From: a virus
IMG/VR virus record: IMGVR_UViG_3300042691_043283
Coordinates: 1 to 39,929 of that record
Reading direction: 5' to 3' (one strand)
Length of the DNA: 39,929 bases
The notes under the pieces: model-generated
Told to the model about the DNA's origin: nothing
Database searches by the model: none
The model's input: only the letters and a program-made list of their open reading frames with translations
Shown here: piece by piece, positions 13,590-20,357 of the stretch
Layout of the letters: the number at the start of each line of letters is the position of its first letter
Numbering within the stretch: the first letter of the stretch is position 1
Made by a program: the position numbers and the translations under genes

Positions 13590-13883
13590 TTAATTGGTTT
13601 TTAAAAATTGTTCAATTTTTGTTTTTATTACTTTGCCGGCTTCAACAGCTAATTCGGGAGAATTAAAGCGCTTTAATTTAACGCCGTCATTAACTGTTAT
13701 TCCGTTAAGTTTAGGCCTGTAGAACGTTTTACCTGTTTTAAAATCAATCCATTCTTTAGCTAATAAAGTTCCTTTAGTAAGGAAGATGTATCTATCTCGT
13801 GTGGACATCTTATCAAAATCACGATGTGTTTTTTTTCTTCGCTCCGGGAAGACTACAATTTTTAATTTTTCTGAAGGTTTCAT
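13590..13883 (-). CDS. Hypothetical basic protein (97 aa)
   Basis: A lysine- and arginine-rich protein with FPERRKKTHRDFDKM near the N-terminus and a C-terminal helix (about residues 73-95). Charge suggests nucleic-acid binding, but no defined motif is seen. The leader is identical over 23 bases to that of the P-loop gene upstream, which points to duplication of the expression signal. Confidence 0.5.
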   Translation of the reverse strand: MKPSEKLKIVVFPERRKKTHRDFDKMSTRDRYIFLTKGTLLAKEWIDFKTGKTFYRPKLNGITVNDGVKLKRFNSPELAVEAGKVIKTKIEQFLKTN

Positions 13884-13903
13884 TTGCTTGCTGTTTTATA
13901 TTG
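13881..13903 (-). repeat. Repeated gene leader, copy 1
   Basis: On the minus strand the 20 bases CAATATAAAACAGCAAGCAA directly precede an ATG. The same leader stands before the genes starting at 14276 (14274-14296) and, in part, 15016 (15014-15030). Confidence 0.8.
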
Positions 13904-14276
13904 ATAATTCTACTATGGTGAAATTTTCTGAGAAACTTTTAGTTGTAGGGAAATCTTCTCTTGTAATTTTTTCATCGAAAGTGATAATCAACTTAGGATA
14001 TATAACCTGTTTTTTATTACAAAAAGGCAGGTCAATTAATGCTCCAGATGAAGAAATTGACTCATATGCTTTAAGGTGTTTTAAACTTGGCACGTCGTCA
14101 ATAAGAAGTATTTTTGTGCTTGGTTTACAGAATCTACCGTACCCATATTCGCCAGGTTTAGCCCCACCGGCTAACATTGTACTTTCTTCCTCAGGTATTA
14201 GGTTCATTAACTCCATTGCTAATCTTGTTTTGCCACTTGCGGCTGGTCCAAGTATTATTATTCCTCGTTTTTTCAT
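13896..14276 (-). CDS. Small P-loop ATPase, SF3/AAA+ helicase-core-like (126 aa)
   Basis: The N-terminus holds a Walker A motif GPAASGKTR (G10 to T17), followed by a Walker B ILLIDD (56-61) and a sensor-like strand PKLIITFDE near residue 98. The order and spacing match the core of superfamily 3 helicases, including the ATPase of the 1007-residue primase-helicase encoded upstream (GGSGKT, ILIDD, FTSN). It has no primase or DNA-binding domain, so it should act with a partner: perhaps the detached winged-helix protein two genes upstream, or as a modulator of the large helicase ring. It overlaps the previous gene by 4 bases. Confidence 0.7.
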   Translation of the reverse strand: MKKRGIIILGPAASGKTRLAMELMNLIPEEESTMLAGGAKPGEYGYGRFCKPSTKILLIDDVPSLKHLKAYESISSSGALIDLPFCNKKQVIYPKLIITFDEKITREDFPTTKSFSENFTIVELSI

Positions 14277-14563
14277 TTGCTTGCTGTTTTATATTGTTTT
14301 ATAGTTGCTATTTTTCTTTCTACTTTAGATTTATGCCATAATTCTAAATAAGCCATGCTACTCAAATATGGATCGCCATTCCACTTAAGTCGATATTGAA
14401 CATCTGCACAACAAATATTAATTCTAGGTAGCTTTGATATCTCATTATTAAAGCTTGTTTCAAAAATTGACAAAGTTTCGCAAGTCTTGCATAGTCTTAA
14501 TACTCCCAATACCCTTAACTCTAGAAGAGAGTTTTTTGTGTTATGTGTAATTATTTCAATCAT
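14273..14563 (-). CDS. Hypothetical cysteine-containing protein (96 aa)
   Basis: The protein contains CKTC (residues about 25-28) and CC (about 51-52), which could make one zinc site, and ends in a basic helix. It lies between the detached winged-helix gene and the P-loop ATPase and overlaps both by 4 bases (ATGA), so the three are made together. A small bridging or DNA-binding subunit of a three-part complex is a plausible idea. No family recognised. Confidence 0.55.
   Translation of the reverse strand: MIEIITHNTKNSLLELRVLGVLRLCKTCETLSIFETSFNNEISKLPRINICCADVQYRLKWNGDPYLSSMAYLELWHKSKVERKIATIKQYKTASK
14274..14296 (-). repeat. Repeated gene leader, copy 2
   Basis: Identical to 13881-13903 over 23 bases and placed the same way, with the ATG of the P-loop ATPase gene at its end. 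Confidence 0.8.
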
Positions 14564-14889
14564 ATTGTTTTAATAAAAAAAAATTCTGCTGCAACGGTAG
14601 TTCCGTCTGCGCGTTTGAGTCTTCTGATTATACGGCCACTTGAATTATGTAATTCTTCAGGATTTAATGTGTAGCCTTTTTTATCGCACCACTCTTTTAA
14701 ACTGCGCTTTAGTTTTTGGCTAGAAACGCTTCCTAATTTCATCCAGTGATTATCTGAAGGTGCTAACTCGCTATATGGAATTAAAGCGTTTAATCGGGCT
14801 GCAAATTGAAAATAACCGTCAAAATATTCCGACAGCGGATATTTTGCTATTAGGTTAAGCCGGGTTTGATTATTTGGCGAGTTTTTCAT
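14560..14889 (-). CDS. Detached copy of the primase-helicase C-terminal domain (109 aa)
   Basis: This protein aligns by eye with residues about 853-961 of the 1007-residue primase-helicase. Shared landmarks are an F/V or L/I before a proline (V871-P872; I37-P38), a helix ending in W-C (W901-C902; W67-C68), N-P nine residues later (N910-P911; N76-P77), S-G-x-x-I-I (S917; S84) and a final strand ending in IKT (I961; I106). The domain has a winged-helix character and probably binds DNA at the origin or fork. Here it stands alone. It may load or block the large helicase, or be the initiator that recognises the origin. It is in a coupled operon with the P-loop ATPase. Confidence 0.65.
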   Translation of the reverse strand: MKNSPNNQTRLNLIAKYPLSEYFDGYFQFAARLNALIPYSELAPSDNHWMKLGSVSSQKLKRSLKEWCDKKGYTLNPEELHNSSGRIIRRLKRADGTTVAAEFFFIKTI

Positions 14890-14890
14890 G

Positions 14891-15016
14891 TTACTTGTAA
14901 AATGCTAGAATTATTAATCCTAAAATGAAAAGGATGTATGCAGAGAAGCCAATAATGCCTAACCAACCTATACCGGGTTCTTTTTGTTTTTTTATTTTAT
15001 TTAAGATCTTACTCAT
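14891..15016 (-). CDS. Single-helix membrane protein (41 aa)
   Basis: A short frame from ATG 15016 to a stop 1 base before the next gene. A basic N-terminus (MSKILNKIKKQKE) is followed by a hydrophobic stretch of about 24 residues (GWLGIIGFSAYILFILGLII), predicted to span the membrane with the N-terminus inside. It carries the same AAACAGCAAGCAA leader as two nearby genes, which supports translation. Single-helix phage proteins of this size often act on host membrane proteins or are superinfection or toxin elements. Confidence 0.6.
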   Translation of the reverse strand: MSKILNKIKKQKEPGIGWLGIIGFSAYILFILGLIILAFYK

Positions 15017-15030
15017 TTGCTTGCTGTTTA
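15014..15030 (-). repeat. Repeated gene leader, copy 3 (partial)
   Basis: AAACAGCAAGCAA next to the ATG at 15016, matching the proximal part of 13881-13903 and 14274-14296. A diverged version, AAACAGCAAAA, precedes the gene at 39882. Confidence 0.7.
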
Positions 15031-15234
15031 ATGGTTTTTTATTTGAGTTAATATTTTATTGTCTAGCATTTTTTGAAACTTTTCCGAGGTGATATCCTTC
15101 GAATTTTCTGAGTTCACGTTTAAAAGTTTTACGGTGGCCGGCAAAACTCTCCAATCGTCAGTTATTTTCCCGGAACGCTCAACGATTATAAAAAGTCGTT
15201 GCTCCTTGTCTAGATATCTGCTATATAATTCCAT
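15028..15234 (-). CDS. Hypothetical protein coupled to the primase-helicase (68 aa)
   Basis: The ATG overlaps the stop of the primase-helicase gene by one base, so ribosomes can re-initiate here. The protein starts with a strand block (QRLFIIVERSGKI), then WRVLPATVKLLNV, and ends in a helix with basic residues. A small partner or accessory of the replication protein is likely from the coupling. No family recognised. Confidence 0.55.
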   Translation of the reverse strand: MELYSRYLDKEQRLFIIVERSGKITDDWRVLPATVKLLNVNSENSKDITSEKFQKMLDNKILTQIKNH

Positions 15235-18200
15235 TAATATGGTAAATCATCGTTTAAATTATTACTAAATATCCCTGGACCTTCTGGCATTTTTACTGCA
15301 GATATTCCCTCTTTAATTTCCGTTACTTCAGTATCTTTAAAATGTTCGGGATTAAGCGCTCCTTCAGTAGTTTTTATGTAAATCATTTCTGTGGCCACCT
15401 TATCGGCTAAAACTTCTTTCATGGTTCCGTCTTCCTGTTTTTTGAATACTCTTTCAAACTGACCATCAGGGCGTTTTTTATGCGCCTTTTTAATAATACG
15501 CTTACCGCTATTTTGAACAGCAACCGGATTAAACTCAAATTTGTAATACTTACACCAAGCTTCTAAACAAGAAGTAAAGCGCTGCGGCGAAAATTGCTTT
15601 ACGTTACATGATTTTATAAAATCGCTCATCGCTTCTTGTCTTGGAACAAACTCATCTGTTCGTCCGGATTGATAGCTGAAATAAACATCAGCCCAACCAA
15701 GGAATGCATCACCCATAATACCTTGTAGGTTTCTGCGGCTTACGTTATCTCCCGGAGGATTAACCTTGTAAGGAATTACCATATAAGACTGTAGGCATCT
15801 TACCATTGTGTTTATAAACAAATTCCATTCCTCATCTGTAAAATCATCAAATAGATCTTTTCCAAAATCATGTTTTGCGGTGCGCTCTTCGTTATAATCA
15901 CCGGTCATGTTATTATGGTAGTAATCACAAAATGAAGAGTAAATTAAACGACGCTCGGCAGAACTTGTAATGTTTCTAACGCCATAGTTTGATGTAAACA
16001 TAAACCTTGCGCTTGTTTTGTAAGGAATAATAAAACGCTGATTGTATTTAGGATTAACAGTAAGATCTTCGGTGATCATCGAAAAGAAAGGTTCTATTCC
16101 TACATACTGAGAAAGGTCATCAATAAGGATCTGTTCAGTTTGCTCGGTAACATTTTCAAACGCAAACTTATCATCCGTTAACGATTTGCTTTTACCGTCA
16201 ATTAATAAGAAATCTAAAAAGTGTTCTACCGATCGGGCAAAAATTGTTTTACCGGATCCACCATGCGATTCTCCTTCAGCCGATAATTTATGATCCATTA
16301 AAAATGGGGCCCAGGCTTTTGATTTTTCTTTGTGGCGTGAAAGTGTGTAACCTAATACATATAATTTATTAATAAGGTGTTTTTTTTGCTCCGTCTGCTC
16401 TTCTTTTGTAAGAAGTGGACCTGCGATGTTAAATTTATTATCAAGCCTGTATTTTTCTCTTTCTTCAGTTGTTGCATATTCTTTTTCGCAACGTTCTTCT
16501 AACTCAACACGCCAATGAATGCGGCAAGTGTTTATAAGGTAGCAAAGGAATAAACATTTATTATTATGAATTTCAATATCCAATTCGCTAGTTCCGTTAG
16601 GATTTTGAACCTCTTTAATTGTAAAAATTGGATCTAGTTTTTTAACCTTGTGTTTAATAACCTTATTTTCCCAAACCATTTTGGTGATGTCGCCAGGGCG
16701 ATGCTCGATAATATCTTGAGCTGTTACTTGCCAAGTTTTATTTTTAAAAAAGAAGTATTGGTAATCTTTATCGTAATACTTAAAGTCCGGCTCAATAAAC
16801 TTTAAGTTGTCTAGTGAGTCATCCTTTAACTGTGGCGATCTGAAAAAAGTATTACGAAGCTTTTGATCAGCCGTGTAACGCTCCTCTAGGAATTGATTTA
16901 TAAACGCTTTAACGGCTTTACCTTTAACAACTTTTACAACATTATTTACAATGTGAACATACTCCTCACCATCTTTAGATGTTTTTGAAACGATGCGATG
17001 AAAGCCACAAGCTTGAATAAAATTGTAAGCGCGAACGTTATTAAAAACATAAACACTTTTTTTCTTATTACCGTTTTTATCGTAGCCGGTATCCTCCTCA
17101 TCCCAAAATTTATATTCTAAAGCATTTTCTACAAGCTTTTCAAAATCCTTTGCTCTCCAATACGATAAATAATCTCTAACATCTTTGCACTTATTACCGC
17201 GCCAGTCTGTTTTTTCCATCAACTCAGCAGGTAGTTTTATGGTTTTCATTTCCATAAACTTCAATGCTTTTTTGTGAGCCTGGCGTTGGCCGGTAGTATC
17301 AAGATCAGGAAGTAAATAAACATTTTTTGCTTTTGATGAAAGTGAAATGTATGTTTTATAAGGCATTACCTGCTCTTCGGAGTTAAGCCAGATAACATTA
17401 TAACCTAATGCCGCAACATTGATAGAATCACGATCTCCACTGCATTCAATAACGTCTTCTAGCTTATAACTTTTTTCTACATATTCCCCTGCAGCAGCTT
17501 TGTCTTCTTTTTCGTTCAGCCATTTTTTTTCACCTTCGGCCCATGTATGGCAAAATCTTGCGTAGCCAAAAATATAATCGTTACTTTTTTTACCAGAGTA
17601 TCTGAATCTATATTTTTTATCAAGCGCTTTGGGTTGGTATATTTTAACAAACGTGTCGCCTTTTATTACAAAAATCGGATACTTATCAGTTGACTTGGTT
17701 ATTTTGGCAATGCCGTCTTTTATGTAAGTAAAAGATATTAATGAGAAAAAACCATAAGCAGCGCAAACCTTATTCAGGTATATTTTCCAATCATCTTTGT
17801 GCACATTAAAAGCATAATCAATTACATGCTTAGCAAAAACGGTTTCAATTTCAAACTCATTTAATGTGTCTTTATATTCAAAAGAGTAATCGCCTTCTTT
17901 TTCAAGCTCTGTTGAATTTCTTTTTTCACGAATAGGTAAAAATACTTCGGGGGGGGCGGCGTTATCAAAAACGCCGTATTGAGTTGCTAAAATTTTAATA
18001 GCATCTTTTAACTCAACACTTTCCTTGTACATATAAAGATTAACAGCGCCTCCGCTGAAATCGCCGCCATGATCTTTTACGTAATAATTACCGTTATCGC
18101 CTTTTTTTATAGTGCTAGAAGGCGTTTTTTCGCTATCTCTTATTTTAAACGCACGGTTATTGTTTACACATTTTTCGGCCTCAGGATAAAGTGAGAGAAT

Positions 18201-18257
18201 AATGTCAAGTCCGCCATTGGTGCGGTCTAAAATTTGTTGTATAATATCTTTACTCAT
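15234..18257 (-). CDS. Phage primase-helicase (Toprim plus SF3-type ATPase)
   Basis: One 1007-residue protein that probably makes primers and unwinds phage DNA. Residues 30-100 look like the DNA-binding front of DnaG (FKIRDSEKTPS, KDHGGDFSGGAVNLYM) but lack zinc-binding cysteines. A Toprim catalytic domain follows: E271 in VIECSGDRDS and D318/D320 in LLPDLDTTG. After a long middle region comes the helicase: Walker A SHGGSGKT (664-671), Walker B ILIDD (710-714), sensor N757 in FTSNYG and probable arginine finger R769/R770. Residues about 853-961 are a winged-helix-like domain repeated as a separate gene at 14560. The next gene overlaps by one base. It is the core replication protein, and no separate DNA polymerase is encoded. 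Confidence 0.88.
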   Translation of the reverse strand: MSKDIIQQILDRTNGGLDIILSLYPEAEKCVNNNRAFKIRDSEKTPSSTIKKGDNGNYYVKDHGGDFSGGAVNLYMYKESVELKDAIKILATQYGVFDNAAPPEVFLPIREKRNSTELEKEGDYSFEYKDTLNEFEIETVFAKHVIDYAFNVHKDDWKIYLNKVCAAYGFFSLISFTYIKDGIAKITKSTDKYPIFVIKGDTFVKIYQPKALDKKYRFRYSGKKSNDYIFGYARFCHTWAEGEKKWLNEKEDKAAAGEYVEKSYKLEDVIECSGDRDSINVAALGYNVIWLNSEEQVMPYKTYISLSSKAKNVYLLPDLDTTGQRQAHKKALKFMEMKTIKLPAELMEKTDWRGNKCKDVRDYLSYWRAKDFEKLVENALEYKFWDEEDTGYDKNGNKKKSVYVFNNVRAYNFIQACGFHRIVSKTSKDGEEYVHIVNNVVKVVKGKAVKAFINQFLEERYTADQKLRNTFFRSPQLKDDSLDNLKFIEPDFKYYDKDYQYFFFKNKTWQVTAQDIIEHRPGDITKMVWENKVIKHKVKKLDPIFTIKEVQNPNGTSELDIEIHNNKCLFLCYLINTCRIHWRVELEERCEKEYATTEEREKYRLDNKFNIAGPLLTKEEQTEQKKHLINKLYVLGYTLSRHKEKSKAWAPFLMDHKLSAEGESHGGSGKTIFARSVEHFLDFLLIDGKSKSLTDDKFAFENVTEQTEQILIDDLSQYVGIEPFFSMITEDLTVNPKYNQRFIIPYKTSARFMFTSNYGVRNITSSAERRLIYSSFCDYYHNNMTGDYNEERTAKHDFGKDLFDDFTDEEWNLFINTMVRCLQSYMVIPYKVNPPGDNVSRRNLQGIMGDAFLGWADVYFSYQSGRTDEFVPRQEAMSDFIKSCNVKQFSPQRFTSCLEAWCKYYKFEFNPVAVQNSGKRIIKKAHKKRPDGQFERVFKKQEDGTMKEVLADKVATEMIYIKTTEGALNPEHFKDTEVTEIKEGISAVKMPEGPGIFSNNLNDDLPY

Positions 18258-18385
18258 AAGGGCTGTTTAAAATTGAGTAAATCAATTAGGAATTTATTTT
18301 TTCTACTAGGGTGAATACTATACTTTGTGGTTTTATATCGATTTGGAAATTCATTGTTTCTAGTGTTTAAGGGTTAATTTTTGAT

Positions 18386-18880
18386 TTATTGTTTAGTGAT
18401 AGAAATTGCGACGAGATCTCGCATCTCTTTAAGTATTTTAAAAAGCTCTACCATTATGTTTTCTTCGCTTGATTTTATTGTGAGGTAGTTTAAATGTTTT
18501 TTACCCTGCTCATATAAACCATTTAGCCTGGTTAATTCTTTTTCAAAGTCAATATGACCTACAGATACTCTTAACTGTTCGCCGCTAACGGTATGTATTA
18601 ATTTAAAATCAGGGTCTTGGGTTTCTTCGCTGCTGAATTTTAATGGTAATGTAAAGCCGCTAAGAAAATTTACTTGCGCTTTTTTTACCAATGCAAAATG
18701 TAATTGATCATCAGGTGTTTCTGCCGGAACCATACCTCTGTATAAAAAAGCAACACAGTATTTTTTGTATTTGTTTAGATCTACTTCATCTAACTTAATA
18801 CCCGAATCTCTTAAAGCTTCAGATAATAATTTTGCCGCTGCAGTAATGTCTTCTGCCGATCCTAAATGATTTAAACTCAT
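18386..18880 (-). CDS. Hypothetical early protein (164 aa)
   Basis: The N-terminus is a helix (SAEDITAAAKLLSEALRDSG), then a short aromatic block (KKYCVAFLYRGMVPAETPDD), and the last 60 residues form a long amphipathic helix (KELTRLNGLYEQGKKHLNYL). The chain could be a helical adaptor or recombination accessory. No motif recognised. It precedes the primase-helicase by 128 bases, a gap that has no supported gene but may hold a promoter. Confidence 0.55.
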   Translation of the reverse strand: MSLNHLGSAEDITAAAKLLSEALRDSGIKLDEVDLNKYKKYCVAFLYRGMVPAETPDDQLHFALVKKAQVNFLSGFTLPLKFSSEETQDPDFKLIHTVSGEQLRVSVGHIDFEKELTRLNGLYEQGKKHLNYLTIKSSEENIMVELFKILKEMRDLVAISITKQ

Positions 18881-18886
18881 AGTTTT

Positions 18887-19213
18887 TTAGTTTAATAAAT
18901 TGCTACTACTTTGATTTTTCGGGTAGCCTACAAATGATTTGCAAAGTGTTTTTATATTCTCAAGATTAGTAATAGAGCTCTTGTAGCTTTTATTTAGTGG
19001 GTTTGGTAAAAGCTGTTCTAATTTACTTTGGTGTTGCAGCATCATATAAGCCACCTCTCTATCAGATAAGTGTTTGCCCTGGTACTTAAAAAATTGTTGT
19101 AAGGAATAAGCCCAATCAAGCGCCTGTTTTTTATCAGGCGCCTGATAGTGTGAGCTTACTTTAGCTAGCAACAGCTTATGATTTAAGTATTTTAAAATTT
19201 TAGGCGCTAACAT
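18887..19213 (-). CDS. Hypothetical helical protein (108 aa)
   Basis: A basic, helix-rich protein beginning MLAPKILKYLNHKLLLAKVS. The middle contains LDWAYSLQQFFKYQGKHLSD and the end is polar and asparagine/serine-rich. It overlaps the previous gene by 14 bases. No motif recognised. It may be a replication or regulatory partner. Confidence 0.5.
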   Translation of the reverse strand: MLAPKILKYLNHKLLLAKVSSHYQAPDKKQALDWAYSLQQFFKYQGKHLSDREVAYMMLQHQSKLEQLLPNPLNKSYKSSITNLENIKTLCKSFVGYPKNQSSSNLLN

Positions 19214-19571
19214 TTTGCGATTCTTTTTCGATTAATTCTAAAAATCTATCAGCGTGAACAATTGTTTTAGTAAGCGCTCTTGCAACATTAATTAGCGATT
19301 GAGCATTAAAACATTGCTGCCAGTTATTAAGCGTTACTACTTTATCGCACATTACTAAATAAGCAGCGCAGCGATTAACGCATTCGCTAATAGTAAATGA
19401 TTCAGTGTCTAGGTTATCAAAAATCGTATGCATATTAATGCACTTAATTCCTTTAGCTTTTAGTTTTGCTTCAAAATCTGCAAACTCTTGAAAAGCGGCC
19501 ACTTCAATTTCAGAAGCTTTACCGCAAATAAATACGGTGCCTTTTTCGATTTTAATTGGATTTTCAGTCAT
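19200..19571 (-). CDS. DUF4406-like protein, nucleoside deoxyribosyltransferase fold (123 aa)
   Basis: The pattern is that of the small DUF4406 family: the opening strand TVFICGKASE, a helix containing FEAKLKAKGIKCINMHTIFD, then CDKVVTLNNW and a helix with INVARALTK. These proteins have a Rossmann-like fold related to nucleoside 2-deoxyribosyltransferases and are frequent in phages. Some may alter nucleotide pools; for most the substrate is unknown. The usual P after the first strand is replaced (GKASE), so activity is uncertain. It is the second gene of the early operon. Confidence 0.6.
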   Translation of the reverse strand: MTENPIKIEKGTVFICGKASEIEVAAFQEFADFEAKLKAKGIKCINMHTIFDNLDTESFTISECVNRCAAYLVMCDKVVTLNNWQQCFNAQSLINVARALTKTIVHADRFLELIEKESQNVSA

Positions 19572-19572
19572 G

Positions 19573-19836
19573 TTATTTATGTTTTTGAGGGTGAGACGAT
19601 TTAAGTTTTAGAAGAGCGTACTTTTTATTAAGCTTCTCTTTTTGTTTTAATTTTTCAGCGGCTATTCCAGCGGCTATTTCTAATACTCCGTGATTGTCTT
19701 CACAGTCTCCCGCTAGAATTCTTTGGACTGTCCTTAGGGATAAAATGATGTTTTCTGATTCTAATTTCCCCTTTACTACAGCAGCAGTTCCGCGTGGAAG
19801 AATTTTGTTATATTTAATATTTACTTCTTTGTTCAT
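19573..19836 (-). CDS. Cro-like helix-turn-helix regulator, first early gene
   Basis: The 87-residue protein has an N-terminal helix-turn-helix candidate (RGTAAVVKGKLESENIILSL), then RTVQRILAGDCEDNHGVLEI, which resembles the recognition-helix part of Cro/CI-type regulators, and a basic C-terminal tail rich in lysine. Its gene starts 124 bases from the divergent repressor gene, so it is placed exactly as Cro is in lambdoid phages. It probably represses the repressor gene and opens the lytic programme. Confidence 0.6.
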   Translation of the reverse strand: MNKEVNIKYNKILPRGTAAVVKGKLESENIILSLRTVQRILAGDCEDNHGVLEIAAGIAAEKLKQKEKLNKKYALLKLKSSHPQKHK

Positions 19837-19871
19837 GTCGTAATGTTTCGCAATTATGACGCAATATTAAC

Positions 19872-19901
19872 AACTATTTTCTCATAAATGAGAAAATAGT
19901 T
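19872..19901. promoter_or_regulatory. Operator palindrome between the divergent regulators
   Basis: Two perfect 14-base arms, AACTATTTTCTCAT (19872-19885) and its complement (19888-19901), around a two-base centre. It lies midway in the intergenic gap between the Cro-like gene and the repressor. Near it are CGCAAT words at about 19849-19868 that could be further sites. This is the obvious binding place for the dimeric switch proteins. Confidence 0.8.
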
Positions 19902-19960
19902 ATCAAAAGTGAAGTGTTTTTTGTAAGAACTTAGCAATCAATATAATAAAATTGTTAAAA

Positions 19961-20290
19961 ATGAAACACAGAGGTGAAATTTTAAAAGCCGCAATTGATA
20001 CAAGTGGAGTTAAGAAACCACAGATAATTGAAGCGTTGAAAATCAGTTTAAGCAAGCTGTACCGTATGTTTGAGGATCCTTTTGTTTCTTTCGATGATTT
20101 AATTGCTATAGGAAAAATCATTAGACACGACTTCTCAAACGACTTTCCCGAAATTGCGAATCCTGATAAATTAAAGGCTGCTCAGGATAACCTTGACTAT
20201 AAATTAAAATATTTTGAGTTGCTTGAGAAGCATTTGGCTATTTTGGAAGAGCGCCAAGAGAAATATGAAAAAGATAAAAAGAAAAAATAA
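19961..20290 (+). CDS. CI-like prophage repressor (109 aa)
   Basis: Start at the ATG at 19961 (MKHRGEILKAAIDTSG). A TTG nine bases earlier is not needed. Residues 1-65 form a helix-turn-helix domain with KPQIIEALKISLSKLYRMFE as the likely recognition region. Residues about 75-109 form a coiled coil (lysine- and glutamate-rich) for dimerisation. It lacks a peptidase-type C-terminal domain, so RecA-driven self-cleavage is not expected and induction must use another route. It is divergent from the Cro-like gene and followed by the integrase, the usual lysogeny pair. Confidence 0.72.
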   Translation: MKHRGEILKAAIDTSGVKKPQIIEALKISLSKLYRMFEDPFVSFDDLIAIGKIIRHDFSNDFPEIANPDKLKAAQDNLDYKLKYFELLEKHLAILEERQEKYEKDKKKK

Positions 20291-20299
20291 TAGCCTGGT

Positions 20300-20321
20300 A
20301 CAAGTGCGCCACAAGTGCGCC
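20300..20321. repeat. Tandem ACAAGTGCGCC repeat before integrase (candidate arm sites)
   Basis: Two adjacent 11-base copies, at 20300-20310 and 20311-20321. The word TGCGCCA returns in opposite orientation as TGGCGCA at 20450 and 20460, inside the integrase N-terminal codons. Four copies with 10-11 base pairing near an integrase look like arm-type binding sites for integrase or an excisionase. Confidence 0.55.
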
Positions 20322-20357
20322 AAAAAGTTTTTAGGTAACTAATTTAAAATTAATTAG

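Noticed and set aside
18286-18354. A 22-codon minus-strand frame between the primase-helicase and the 164-residue gene
   Set aside because: Too short to support, no motif and no clear leader. A leader peptide cannot be excluded.
19903-20121. Minus-strand frame antisense to the repressor
   Set aside because: It lies fully over the repressor and operator and has a hydrophobic, shadow-like composition.
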